NCBI GenBank assembly: GCA_019671135.1
Contig: JAHRHY010000018.1
Location: 1,178,001 to 1,242,000 of the forward strand
Length of the DNA: 64,000 nt
From: Linnemannia hyalina
Taxonomy: Eukaryota > Mortierellomycota > Mortierellomycetes > Mortierellales > Mortierellaceae
Direction of reading: 5' to 3'
Positions 27,701 to 39,787 of this stretch are shown here, piece after piece. Position numbers and translations under genes: made by a program. The stretch's first letter is position 1, and every line of letters starts with the position of its first letter. Below the pieces are notes generated by a model, which saw nothing but the letters and a program-made list of their open reading frames with translations, made no database searches and had not been told where the DNA came from.

Positions 27701-28892
27701 CACGGTATCCGCATCTGGTGCGTCTTCGTCCACATCTCCGGTGGCAGCCTCGTCATCATCACTTTCGCCTCTGCCAAATTCGGCCAACCAAGGACTAGAA
27801 GGATCCAGAATGGGCACCGGCGCTCTGAGCAGGGCGACCATGACGAATGTGGCAACTGTCGCCTCGGGCGCATCCTCAATGAACTCGAGCCATACCAGCA
27901 GTATCCCTACCACCACCGCTACAACGACAGTCACTGGAGGGATGATGACCGTCCCGTCTGCATTGACTTTCCTGAACTCCACAGCTGGCCTGCTGGATAT
28001 GGAATCCGAGGTGGACAACAGCCATAAAGGCGGTCGTCACCAAGGTCAAGGAGGCACCGCTGACGTTTTTGCCCTTCCTCAGCCAGCATTTGCGAATTAC
28101 GATCCCCAACAAAGACGTGGGTCGGATGCCTCCCAGGGCACGGTCAAGAGCACTGGCACGACAAACAGTGGCCACCATCATCATCCTTCACATGCCGCCA
28201 GCCTGGTTGCAGGCGCCTTTGGTGCTCTTAAGAAGAAAGTATCGACCTCTGCGTTGAACTCGATTGTCAACATTGTGACCCCTGCAACGCCGGCTCCTGT
28301 TCCTGCCCTTCCGCAGTTGCTCTCGGCCAATGTCAACACGTCCCTGTCGCCTCAGCAGCACTACACTCAGCACCACCATCACCAACAGCAACACTCTCAT
28401 CGAACTGCGCCGACGGTACATAAGCTGAAGGACTTTGTGATCCGTGTCCCTATTACGGTGGTAATCCAAGTCGAGGATTTGGCTCGCGTTGGAACAGCGA
28501 GGATCGATGGCACAGATTCAGTCACCCAGACCACAGGAGCCTCGGCAACTGTGGCCGAGACCATGGATGGCAGTCAGGGGTCTGAGGTCGAGACCATCCT
28601 GACGGCAGATCTTAGGAGCGAGGATGGAGACCAATCAGTTTGCTCTGGTAGCAACATCTACCACAACGACTTGGGCAGGTCGCCGTCGTTTGTTGTTAAG
28701 GGACATGAGCCACCGTACGTTGCATTGCAGGAGCACCAGCGGTTGGTGCAGGGCAAGGGACGCAGGATGTCGATAGGCAATAGTATGGAGATCCGGAGTA
28801 TCCACGGTCAGATTGAGGGCCAGGATGGAGATGAGTATGGGGATGCAGAGTATGTCGAGGGTCAGTTCATTGCCGACCAGGAGCAGGATTGA
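24796..28892 (+). CDS. large arrestin-fold-like protein, function unknown
   Basis: Two exons, 24796-25531 and 25621-28892, join in phase 1 (GTAAAA..TAG, 89-bp intron) and give 1335 residues. Residues ~65-135 (PSVSGRLYLHIPKIPGKKF, FVSLTLQLRLKEAMAW, SQTVWERKINLPYQ) look like the strands of an arrestin N-terminal domain. Residues ~225-245 (RWDDVDKDGNVVLSTHRTY) and later segments (HYLSFRLSIDMLEYEG, DFVIRVPITVVIQVEDLARV) look like further arrestin-type strands. Between them lie long Ser-, Gln- and His-rich, probably disordered, insertions. Alpha-arrestins link ubiquitin ligases to membrane cargo. I see no clear PPxY motif, so that role is an inference only. The ATG at 24796 follows GAGAGAT. Open frame and GC-rich third positions over 3.2 kb make the gene itself secure. 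Confidence 0.75.
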
Positions 28893-29402
28893 GTTCCCTT
28901 ACGCAACGCAACATGACCACATATATCATTCAACAGGACAAACATACAGCACAAGCATAGCATAGCGAGCAATTACAACAATAGAAACGTTGGCTTAATT
29001 ATTCGAATGTACGATTTACCATCATCGCCCGCTGTTGCATATATTGAGCACAAAAGCGCTGGGACACAGTGCGGAGAAAAGAAGAAAAATGCGGGTTTGC
29101 CCGCACATACGACTCCACTTTGTAACCCCCCTGAATGTTCCGTTCATTCGGAGTATGATCGAATCAGCGCCCGCCCTTTTTGTACTTCTACCACCCTGCA
29201 CGCTGGATCCCAAGTCGCATAAAAACGATAAAAGGAGAACGACCCTCGGACAATTCCATTTCTCATTTTCTCTCATTCTCACGTTCAATCAACAGACACC
29301 CCTTTCATTACTCCCCATTACACCTCGCGCTCATCCAACCAGCGCAGAACGACAACCAACAACAACAAGAACAAACAACAACAAGGACAGTAAAGAACAA
29401 GA
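28893..29402. other. intergenic; promoter of ureidoglycolate lyase gene
   Basis: About 510 bp. The final 120 bp are rich in CAA units (CAACCAACAACAACAAGAAC), typical of an unstructured 5' leader. Nothing else recognised. Confidence 0.5.
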
Positions 29403-30251
29403 ATGAGCCCTGATATCGTACATGAGGTCGCCCAGGCGTTGCAGACCATCCAGCCAGTGCCCATCACAAACGAGAACTTTGCGCGCTGGGGCCAGGTCGT
29501 CCGTCTCCCCGACGCCGACCCCAACGCTGTTCAAGTCAATCAAGGTACTATTTCCGATCTTGTTGTTTGTCAATGCCGTATCATGTTTGTTGGATATGAT
29601 AGAAAGCATTGCTGAGCATAAGCCGTTTGTGCAAGGCTGTCTATTTGAAAAAATAAACACCCTCTAACATGCGATCCGTTAGTGAGCAACTAGACTCGCC
29701 TCGGCAGCAAACGAAATCTAACTCTCTTGCATTGATCTATCCAAATGACCAAATGACAAATAGGCACGGCGCGAAAGTTTTCGCATTTAGCAGAGTTCAT
29801 CAACCTCCGTCCCGCCTCAACAGACAGCGCAAACCCCAACCCAACGCTGGCCCCCGCCACCGCCAACATTGCCATCTTCAAATGCTACAAGCCTGTCGCC
29901 ACCCCAACCTTTGGCATCAAACTTCTCGAGCGCCATTCTTACTCGTCCCAGATGTTCATGCCCATGGGCGGCGACGGCAACGGATCATTTATCGTTGTGA
30001 CGGCCGAGAATGGTCCTGATGACAAGCCAGTTCTGTCGACATTGCAGGCTTTCCGGTGCAACAATACGCTGGGCATCAACTATAAGCCCAATGTGTGGCA
30101 CCATCCCATGATTGTGATTGAAAAGCCTGTGCAGTTTATGACGATTACACACGAGAATGGCGTCGCGCTGGAGGATTGTGAGGAGTATTGGTTTACGAAG
30201 GAGAGCGGGTCTGAGGGTGGCGTTGCTGCCTTGATCCAGTTGACTCAATAA
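29403..30251 (+). CDS. DAL3: ureidoglycolate lyase (allantoin catabolism)
   Basis: Exons 29403-29544 and 29764-30251 join in phase 1 (GTACTA..TAG) and give 209 residues. The first exon encodes PITNENFARWGQVVRLPDAD, the conserved start of the ureidoglycolate lyase fold. The second encodes LERHSYSSQMFMPMGG, then a segment ending FIVVTA, and GINYKPNVWHHPMIVI, the cupin-like core of AllA/DAL3 enzymes (EC 4.3.2.3). The enzyme splits ureidoglycolate into glyoxylate and urea, the last step of the allantoin pathway, and lets the fungus use purines as nitrogen source. No other allantoin genes are adjacent. Length is typical for the fungal family. The ATG is preceded by AAAGAACAAG. Confidence 0.92.
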
Positions 30252-33200
30252 TCTTTCTCTCTCCATACCTTTGAATTAAAAAAACACACATTCAAAATAT
30301 CTCATCGAGACGCAACCAAGAGATTGGATAATTGAATATAACAATTGGCGATATCAGTGAAGAGACCTATGATGGAAATGATCAGTCTGAGCGAGACCAA
30401 GAAAGTTGAACGACATCAATCGATTTCTTCAGTGATATATCACGACAGGGATATGTGAACTGAACTGTGCACTGGGGACAACAAACAAGGCATGAAGAAA
30501 AGGAAAAACGTGGTCAGAGGGGTCCAAAGGACAGACAAGAAACGATCTAGGAGCGAAAAAGACAGAGCATGAGCATAATCTCGTTGTTTCAGTCGACCCT
30601 CAAAAGCAACAAGGACGTCCTCATCGTTACTGCAATACGAGGAGTACCTCCGTCTCCTATCCATTCACCACATTCATGGACTGTTGTACTGTACATATCC
30701 ACACTATCGTTTCCCATTCGGTAGGCAAGCACCAGGGAAAGCGAGAGCGAGAGAAAGACGCGAGACAAAAACGCTGCCTAGTAAAAAGAACTAAAGAAAT
30801 CAAGCCCTAAAAGCAAGTAAAACGTCATATCTGAGCGGGTTGGCTGGCAGACCTTTGTAGGTAAAGATCGACTGGGCTGTTGCATTATCAGTAGAAGAGT
30901 GGATGTGGAAATTATAAAAATATCTCGTGCATATCATGCGCCCAACTTGCGGACATAACTCCTAGGGTCAAGGGGGAGCATAAGGCGAAAGGCAAAAGAC
31001 ATAAAGCAACAACCAATCTCCACACCTCCACAACTTTTTTTTTTACTTTGGATGGTCCGTTTGACTTTTTGTCTAGGCCGCATTATGTCATTCCTCAAGC
31101 CAAGGCTGCGAAATAGAGAAACACACTTCAACCCCTCGCTCTTTTCCCAATGTTTGCTCATGTCTCCGAAAAAGGTACAGTACGATATGTTGTTGCCTCG
31201 ATCATTTTTTTTTATTATTGTTCGTTGGATGGGATTTCTGTACAACATGAACGCCCTGTTCGTTCATGATACTTATTATTATCTCGGCAGTGTATCTTTG
31301 GTCCCAACAATCAGAAGGGCACACCTATTACGAGTAAAAAGATGAAGACATGAGTATGCGTGAATATAGGCGCAAAAAAAATATGCTTCCACTCTATCTG
31401 GGAGCAACAAAAAGAGCAAAAACGCGCATTCACAACAAAGAGAAACAACGCTAAAGAGCGAGGAGCCAAAACAACAACAAGCAACAACAGCCATCGACCC
31501 ATAAGCAACAATCCAATACGCAGAGATGAACACAGGAGAAAATGGGCTGGCCTGTCTTGTGGTCCAACGTGAATGCGCAGTGTAGAAGTACTACAGTAGT
31601 AAATGTTGACCTACCTCATTGCCCATGACATTACTTTGACCTTTGCCTGACTTTCAAATGCAGTAAAATGGGTGATGCATAAGCGAGAGTGAGAAGGAGA
31701 GAGCGCCTTTGTTGTTTAGCCGTTAGTCCATTCGATAAAACGATTGTCGTCCACAAGCGAGAAGGGGAAGGGGGAATATGAGCCGACCATGAAACTTGAT
31801 TACCATAGGACTTCGGAAAAAGAAAACGAGTAGCAAACAACATGGCGGGCAGGCAGCAACTATTAGGTTAGACCAGAGAGCAAAACGAGTCAGAGGATAG
31901 AACAGGCGCGGCACCAATGGACACCGCCCTGTTGCCCCTCTACACCCTTCCAATCCAAACTTTGCTTTGTTGTTCTGGGCTGCACCCATCTCGACTGTGA
32001 CAATAGAAACTCCCGACTGCCGACCAACCACCCTCTCCCTTCAAGTCCCATCTTCCCTGCGGTGTTGCGCAACTCCCCTTGACAAGTTAAACATGAACAC
32101 AGTGGGGTTGGGAGTGGCCAGTGAAATTGTTCCAATAGAGGAGACAACGAACAAGTAGATATGAACAAATCAGCACAAGAAGAAATTGGCCATTCAACAT
32201 GGGCGACGCCTTTCGTCGTCATCTACTTCCGGGCGACTTTTCTAATATTTGTACCTTTATTATATTGATGCAGTTTGATAATCCTCGACTCTTACCCCTG
32301 TTAATGGCTCTCGACACTCTGTTTTGTGTCTTGACATCTCCCATTTTCTGCCCTCTGGCTCTCAGTGTCCAACCCAACGATTATTATTATTTTTTAGTTT
32401 GGCACGCGTTTCATGGCGGAGGAAGAAAGTCAGGAGAGAAGAAGGGAATGATGGGCGTATTTCTCTGTCTTTGAAAAGGAGGTGGGCGGCGGGGCGGGCG
32501 CAAAATTTTTGATAGCAATCCTAGACTCGACTCGAAGAGCCATGACAACATATCCCCGATGGGTACGGGGTCTGGTTAATGATAATGATGATCGTTCTGT
32601 TGACAAGAAAAAAAAGAGGAAATTTCTCTTAATCAGAAGGAGAATTGTCTTGCACTTTCTTTCAATAAACGGTGGTGTCTTACTTCACCTCTTTGCTATT
32701 CCTAATGGTCAGCTGAGCATGCAGTAAAAAAGGACAACATCCTCACCTTCTCGCGTAAAAAGTACTCTGGTTGGAGTAGCTTGCGTTTTTATTCCAACAA
32801 TACGAACATATGCCATGTGGTATGTCATCTCATTTCTGCAGCTAGTTGTTCCTGCTCATCCTTGCCCTGAGTAAACCAATGGAGTTGTCTCCTGGACGGA
32901 AAAAAAAGTCTAATCTACACCCATTCAAGCAATGCAGAAAAGAAAAGGTGGCATCTCTATCAGACATCTTAAGGATGATCTCCCAGATGGATAGATGGAT
33001 GGATATGCTCGCATCATATCACAGCGCCTTTTGTGGTTCGCGTTTTTCTTCTTCCTTGCGTCCATGTCTCGTCGATGTTGTCTGTGTGCGTCTGACTGTG
33101 CATGTCCTTGATAACAACGACCTACCACCTCTACCCATACTCATTTTCCCCCAATCCAAGTCTTCCGTCCGTCCTTCTCCTCTTTTTTGCTCTGTTCTCC

Positions 33201-35381
33201 CACCCCCACCATTCAACCCCCCTTTTTTTTGTGCTCTTGCTTGCCTTTGTTTTTGTTCAGCAGACTCGATGTATGTCATGTTACGGAACGGATATCGCAT
33301 GGCAATTTGCAGGCCTGGCATGAAAAAAAATACAGTCGAGTCAACCATGGGCATGCAGTGCTACAAAAACCAAAAAACATCAAACAAACAAACCATTTTT
33401 TATTTTCACTGAACTGCGAATGGTATGCATAGGAGTACCTTTTGGGTTCAAAAAAGCTGAGGCGAAATAAAAGCTAAACTTAACAGTTGTCATTCACACA
33501 AGAAGTGCGCCCCTCTTCCCTTTCCGTTTGATACTTCGATGGCCATTCCAAGGAATGAACGAGAAGGAAGAAGAGAGAAAAGGAGATGATGGATCAAGAA
33601 GGGAGAGTTTGTGTGGGTGTGTTCACCTTGTCGCACTCATTCATCGTCATCGCCATCGATCGATCCATCGTCCCTCCTTTTCTTCGGTCCAGTTGAGCGG
33701 TAGTACTGTAGAAGACAGACAGTAGGAGTAGGAGTAGGAAAAAAAAAGGACGAGATGGGATGACTTTGGATTTGTCAAAAAACTTCCGCTACCATACAAC
33801 GCCGCGCTAACTAACAGACCTTCTTGAGTAGGTCTAACTTTTTTTTTTTTTTTTTTCACTGCCGTCGTTGCAACAAATGACATAGGGTTAGTTAGACCTG
33901 GGTCCCACTCTCTGTTGTTTGGCAGCAACATCAACAATGACAACAACCACAAATAACCACAAGACAATGAACAAATAAAAAGAGCGCGCGATTCGTTTGA
34001 TCCCAGTTCAGGTAGCCCACAAGAAGAGAACATGGACGGCACGAATTCAGGCGCGTTGAGAAGGAGTTTGTCTGTCTGTCTGTCAAACTGTCTGTCTGTC
34101 AAACACAAGGGGCGGGCACTATCTTCCAGTGGAAAAGAGCTTTCGAACAGTAAAAAGGGCCGACGAAGGGAAGGAATGGGAAGGGATGGAGAAAAGGGAC
34201 AGTAAAACAACAAGCAATGGAGCGAGCGAGCGGGAACAAAAAAAAAGCTTGAGAGACGACGAGAAGAGATTACACAAAAAGTAGCGACGGAAAATATCCA
34301 CATCCACATATCAGAAAAAAAAAAGATGAGCCTGCTCGAACGTGCATCAATGTTGTTTATGTTGGGAATGGGGATGCAATAGTTCAGTGTTGGTTAGTCG
34401 GTTAGTCGGTGGATGATATCGTGCTGCTTACTTTCAGGTGTGTTTTGGCACTCTGGACATGCGCCCACCGGCAGCAATAATAGGAGCAGGGACAAAAAAA
34501 ATTCCTACGCCTCGACCTCACACCAAATTGAATGGGCGTGGAGTGAGTAATGTTCGCTTTTGCTGACCATGGCGCGGCAAATGGCACAGAGACAGGATGA
34601 CAATGAGGAGATAATAGGTTGAGCTAGCTCTTTGTCCTTGAATGCTTAGTCGCGAGGACTCGAACTATTCGAAGGGAGTACGAGAGAGAGAGAGACAGAG
34701 GAGTTGAGTTGAAATGAAATGGATTGGGATAGGGTGCTGAGAAGGAAAGGAGACAGGGAGACAGACAGACATGGAGACGACAAGATGGGGGGCATTGGGT
34801 TGTCAAGAGTAACGAGACGAAGATCGAGTCCAATAATAACTACTGTACCTTTTGTTCAGAGTACAGTAGGTAGACTGCAACCTACCACCGATACGCCACT
34901 CCATCTCCAAGAAAAAAAGTGAGAGAATACGAGACAAGGCATAGCGTTTTGCAGAGAGAATGGCGCAGAATGAGGCTGGGCGGGGGTCCGGTCCTTCAGA
35001 TTTGACCAGGCAAACAAAACAAGGTGAAGGGGGCAGAGAGATAGACAGCAGGAACTATACTCCCGTTCTTGTATGTAGCCCCTCTTGCTACACTTCTCCT
35101 CTTTTCTCTTTTTGACACTTGAAGAATGACTACAACAGTGGGGAGTGCAACAAAAGGGGGCAGACCATCATCATCATCATTCGTATCTACACAACACTAG
35201 CAACATGTCACTCTGCTTCTCCTCTTCGCTCTTGAGTGAAATGTAGGCAGTAAGACGACAGAGAGAGAAAAAAAGAGGGGGTAAAGAACTAGGAGCGAGA
35301 AGACGACGACGATGAAAAAGACGAAGAGGTGTGAAAACGTGTACGTGCTTGAAGTATCAATCTATCACAACGATTGACTTT

Positions 35382-35410
35382 TTGTTGTTGTTGTTGTTGT
35401 TGTTGTTGTT
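35382..35410. repeat. (TTG)n microsatellite
   Basis: A perfect TTG tract of 29 bp in intergenic DNA. Confidence 0.95.
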
Positions 35411-35886
35411 CTTGGCCCTTTACTTTTATTTGTTTGCTCTTTCTCCGACTTGACTAGGCTTGGCTATTTGCTTGCTGGTGTCCATTGTTTACAGGGGACA
35501 GGAGAGCCACTGGAAGGGAAAATATCCCCTGTTATAGTTGTTCATTGTTAATGGCAGCCAAGTGGCGAGTAACATCGGGTCAGATAGACAAACAGATAGA
35601 AGAATAGGAAAAAGAAGAGGAAGAAGCAAGATGACGATGGGGATGACGATCGAGGCAGGGTACCGGTGCAGTACTGTACAGTAGGTTCATCCATCCAAGC
35701 GGCAAAAAAAGCGACAGCAATAACAAAAAAGTAAAAGCAAAAGGCAACGACTGACATGACATGCCAAGGGGAAAAGAGAAGCAGCTACTTCAAGTCTTTC
35801 ATACTCTTTTTTAGAAACAGACCATCCTGCACAAGAATAGCAGAATTCATGTCTCCTTCTGTTGATGAACCATGGGTACTGATATG

Positions 35887-35955
35887 CGAGTGCGAGTGTG
35901 AGTGAGAGTGTGAGTGTGAGTGTGAGTGAGAGTGTGAGTGCGAGTGTGAGTGTGG
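35887..35955. repeat. GTGAGT-type minisatellite
   Basis: Interspersed GAGTGT and GAGTGA hexamers over about 70 bp, non-coding. Confidence 0.85.
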
Positions 35956-37002
35956 GTGCAAGTGCGAGAGCAATGAAGAAGGGGCTGTTCAACCATAAAA
36001 AAAAGAGGACCTGGAACTTGCTCTCGCTCTCTCCTGAGGTGGCTGTCTAGACCTAGAACATCCATCGCCAGTTAGTGAACTTTCTATCTACAATGAAATT
36101 TAACAATTCAATTGGGAAAACAGAATAAAAAAGATATATATCTTTGCTGTTATTTCTTGCCTCCTTGTTCCTCTTCCTATACCCCATTTTTATTCTCAGT
36201 ATCCGATTCATTCATGGGGTACCTACCGGCAAACGAGCCTCATTCTTTTTCTTTTTCTTTTTCCTTTTCTTTTTCCTTTTCTCAAGGGTGAAGGCCAAAG
36301 AAAAAAGAAATAGAAAAACGACATATGTTGGCACCCTTTTTTTGTGCTCTGCAAAGAAGACATCGAGAGAGTAGGTGCTGTTTGAATTGTATCCCGCATA
36401 AACTACACTACTGTAACTGTAGGTTACGAGGTTTTTTTTATCTTATTTTCCTTCTCTTTGACAACAACAACACTCACCATGTTATTATCATCATTGCTTT
36501 TGCTTCCACTCTCCTTTCTTCGTCCTCGTCTTTTTTCTCTCTCTCTCTGTCACTCTCTCTCTACTCTCTATTCTTCCTTCTCTATCCTCGATTCTTCCTT
36601 CTTCCTCCTGCCCTGCCCTCCCCTTCCCGTCCCTTCTGTTCCTTCTTCACCCCAATCCTCACCCTCCTGCCCTATTACAGCATTTCGCCTTTTAATTCTT
36701 TTGTTTATTCTCTGCTGTATCCACTCACTCTTCTTCCTCGCATTCCTTTCTTCCTTCCTTCCTTCCTTCCATTCACTCCAACTTGACCCTCACTTGACGA
36801 TCCCTTCCTTGTCTCCAACACTTCGCTCCACTTCTTCAATCTTACTCAGCTTTGTCCAATCGACACACAACCACAACTACACCTACACCCACAACAACTG
36901 CCACTGCAACCGTACCTAGGAACAACATTAAATATATAAAATAGTTCAAGCAGTCCTTGCCCTCTTCTTCTCTAGCCAGCTCCATTGCCCGTTATCCCGG
37001 AA

Positions 37003-39510
37003 ATGTGTCCATCCACAGGACACTTGCTCGGAGTCCACTGCAGCCAGCAACCCTACCCTTTCCACCCGACTCCGCCTTACTACAACCATTCCGAGCCAGC
37101 TGCCCCTTCTTCTTATCCACAACAACAGCCACCACAACCACAACCACAGCAACAACAACAGCAACAACAGTACCTGGCTACTCCGTCTTCACACCTACAG
37201 CCTCACCAGGACCAACACTTTCAATCACAGCCCAACATTCAGCGCAGGCAGCAGCAACATCCACAACAACACCTCGCCGTCAACACAAAGATAGGCTCTT
37301 CAACCACTTCCACCACCTCCTCCACGGCCTCCCCACTCTCCAGCAGAAAGAGCCAGCAGCAGCAGTCGATTAGCCAATTGGCAGACTTTGCGGCCCACAT
37401 GGTTTGCTACCTCCTCTATGGTCACCAGCCCGCGAAACCAACCCACCACCACCACCACAACGCCTCTGGAACTCCTCCTTCCTCCATCCCATCTTCGCCT
37501 CTTCCTGGGCAGGGTAGCCATAACCCAATCAGTTGTTTCTGCGAGGTCTGCACCTCCCACACTTCTGAGGCACATTCGCCTTTACGCTCAACAGGTTCAA
37601 GCGGCAATAGCCAGTACTCCTCTTCCTGGCCACACTACCTCCCGCCACCACCGCTATCAGCATCATCATCATCCTTATCGTCACCACTGGATCGCCCGAC
37701 TCACCGGAGAATCCTCTCAGAGTCCGATATTGTCCAGCCCAAACCCATGTTCCGCAAGTTCTGTCTAGATGTCCTAAGTGCCACCTTACTCTCTCCTAGT
37801 GTCATCCTCCTCTCGCTCAAGTACATCCAGCAGCTGATGATCAACCTCAAAGAGTCCAACAAGATCGTCAACACGGGCGAAGGTGCAGAGTATCGCTTCT
37901 TCACCGGAGCGCTGATCCTGGCCAACAAGTTCCTGGACGACAACACCTTCACCAACAAGACCTGGGCGGATATCACAGGGATGAAGATCAAGGATGTCAA
38001 CCATCTGGAGATGCAGTTCCTCAGCGGGATCGAGTTCCGCCTCTTCACGAGCTCGTGGCAGTATTCGGAATGGCTCGCCAAGCTCACCCAGTTCACTGGA
38101 ACTTACATGCCCTCGCAACATGAGGTCGCTTACCAACAGCAGACTGCCGCCGCTCAATCGCCCATCTCACCTATGGATTCCAACACGACTGTCGCCGCCG
38201 CCGCTGCTGCCGAGGTGTCATCAGGATCAGGGCCAGTGCGGGATCATGGACATAGTGCAGTCGGTGGCTCAAACAGTAGCGTTCATCCTTATGCTGTTGT
38301 CCCAACCTCGTCGCTCTCCATGACATCGATTTCGCATTATATCGACTCTGTCAAGCATATCCAGAACAAGTCTAGCTCGGCCAACAGTCGCTTCCAGCGT
38401 GTGGCCGGCTCGACATCTTACCACCACTCCAGCCAATTGGCGTCAAACCCAACAACTGTCCCTTCGCATCAGCACCAACACCAGCATCAGCATCAGTACC
38501 AGAGTCAGCAGCAGCAGCAGCAGCCTCAGTACAGTTCGTTGCCACCTTCAGGATCGTTCGCCTCTTCGCCTTCTTCACTGCCTTATGCCTATCAGCCACG
38601 ACCTACTGAGCCCATCCATCGCAAACGATCCGCCAATATTGCCTTTGAGGACATCATGGACCGATCGCCTCGCTACGAATCAGGATTGTTGCCCCAGATA
38701 ACATCCCAGCAACAGTTGTCCGGCAGCAGCACCATCTCTAGACACAAGCGATTCTCATCCTCTTCTTCAGTTGCAACTCTGATGGGCTCTCTGAGCACAG
38801 GACCGGACACCTTCCACAACGGACATTCGCCCATGACTCAGCCGCCACAACGGTATCAACAACAGCAGAGACCCCTTTCGAGTCTTCCTCAGCGGGCCAG
38901 TAGTGGAGCCTTGTCGCATTCGTTCAGAGCCAGTGGTGGACATCACCTTCATCAGCGCAGTGCTTCCGGGGGCAACTTTTACGCGGACATGACATCGGCA
39001 GGATCGTCACCCTACGGGCATGAGTCTTCGACTTCACACGTCGTCCTTTCGATGCCTCCTAACTCTCGAAGCCTTCGAACAAGTGGAGTCCATCCATTGG
39101 ACGAGGACCACCATCACCACCATGGCTATTACACACCTTCTAAAAGTTCATACATACCTCCTCAGCACACTCAACAACCTCCGCAGCAACAGCAACAGCA
39201 ACAACAGCGTCACAGTAATCACAGACACAGACACAGCCACGGTCACCTCCATTCCGCCGTCTCGCCCTCATACTCACCCAACGGCTACGAGTCGCCTTGC
39301 CGCTCGATGGGCTGTACCGGATACACCAACCGGAACACTCAAGGCGGTCCCATGACCTATGAGATTGATCCGCGTCTCTGGGGTCCCCTCGACAGTCTGT
39401 CCTTGTATGCGATCACCACCCAGGCTGCCAAACGTGTCGTCGCCCAGGGCAAGGCTCTCTCTTCCTCAGCCAACGGCCTTCACATGTACTACCCCACCAC
39501 TCTTGCCTAA
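37003..39510 (+). CDS. PHO80/CLG1-like cyclin with Gln/His-rich extensions
   Basis: A single exon of 835 residues from ATG 37003; the frame is open 18 nt further upstream, so a spliced leader exon is possible. The N-terminal 120 residues are Gln/Pro/His-rich. LADFAAHMVCYLLYG at ~125-142 is the short motif seen in CLG1-type cyclins. The cyclin box occupies ~250-365: FRKFCLDVLSATLLSPSVI, LSLKYIQQLM, then GAEYRFFTGALILANKFLDD, ITGMKIKDVNHLEMQFLSGI and FRLFTSSWQYSEWL. This is the Pho80/Pcl arrangement, in which the cyclin activates a Pho85-type kinase. The C-terminal ~470 residues are Ser/Gln/His-rich, apart from the last ~50, which are better ordered (IDPRLWGPLDSLSLYAIT). Which process it controls cannot be read from the sequence. 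Confidence 0.85.
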   Translation: MCPSTGHLLGVHCSQQPYPFHPTPPYYNHSEPAAPSSYPQQQPPQPQPQQQQQQQQYLATPSSHLQPHQDQHFQSQPNIQRRQQQHPQQHLAVNTKIGSSTTSTTSSTASPLSSRKSQQQQSISQLADFAAHMVCYLLYGHQPAKPTHHHHHNASGTPPSSIPSSPLPGQGSHNPISCFCEVCTSHTSEAHSPLRSTGSSGNSQYSSSWPHYLPPPPLSASSSSLSSPLDRPTHRRILSESDIVQPKPMFRKFCLDVLSATLLSPSVILLSLKYIQQLMINLKESNKIVNTGEGAEYRFFTGALILANKFLDDNTFTNKTWADITGMKIKDVNHLEMQFLSGIEFRLFTSSWQYSEWLAKLTQFTGTYMPSQHEVAYQQQTAAAQSPISPMDSNTTVAAAAAAEVSSGSGPVRDHGHSAVGGSNSSVHPYAVVPTSSLSMTSISHYIDSVKHIQNKSSSANSRFQRVAGSTSYHHSSQLASNPTTVPSHQHQHQHQHQYQSQQQQQQPQYSSLPPSGSFASSPSSLPYAYQPRPTEPIHRKRSANIAFEDIMDRSPRYESGLLPQITSQQQLSGSSTISRHKRFSSSSSVATLMGSLSTGPDTFHNGHSPMTQPPQRYQQQQRPLSSLPQRASSGALSHSFRASGGHHLHQRSASGGNFYADMTSAGSSPYGHESSTSHVVLSMPPNSRSLRTSGVHPLDEDHHHHHGYYTPSKSSYIPPQHTQQPPQQQQQQQQRHSNHRHRHSHGHLHSAVSPSYSPNGYESPCRSMGCTGYTNRNTQGGPMTYEIDPRLWGPLDSLSLYAITTQAAKRVVAQGKALSSSANGLHMYYPTTLA

Positions 39511-39787
39511 AGCTCTTTTCCGCTTGAACATGGGGCCGTTGCCCTGTGTCTTTTTCCCCTTCTTTTCTTTATTTTGCATCTTGTCTTCTTTTCTTCTTTT
39601 TGCTCCGTGCATTGTATAATAATCAACCTATCAACCTTGTAGCATAGACCGTCCCCCAAAACAATTCCTCTCATAAAAAGCATCCTTCGTCCATCATCAC
39701 ATCTACCTTTTCTTGACGTATGTTACTCCTTTCCCGTGCTAACGAACTGAACAATACTGTTGCGATCCGACATGTTTATTGGCTGCT
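39511..39787. other. convergent 3' flanks of cyclin and NTMT1-like genes
   Basis: A T-rich 277-bp spacer between two convergent stop codons; both 3' UTRs and polyadenylation signals must fall here. No specific signal assigned. Confidence 0.4.

Larger units (their letters stand above)
30252..37002. other. long gene-poor region
   Basis: About 6.75 kb with no gene I can support. It holds GTACWGTAC palindromes at 30686, 31175 and 35671, a T-run near 33839-33856, CTGT repeats near 34071-34100, a TTG tract at 35382-35410, a GTGAGT repeat near 35887-35955, T/C-rich DNA near 36240-36290, and a strongly pyrimidine-rich plus-strand block at about 36480-36800 just upstream of the cyclin gene. Frames inside these tracts are low-complexity. 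Confidence 0.55.

Noticed and set aside
36985..37002. Upstream extension of the cyclin reading frame
   Set aside because: It has no ATG; the first in-frame ATG is at 37003, although an unseen 5' exon remains possible.
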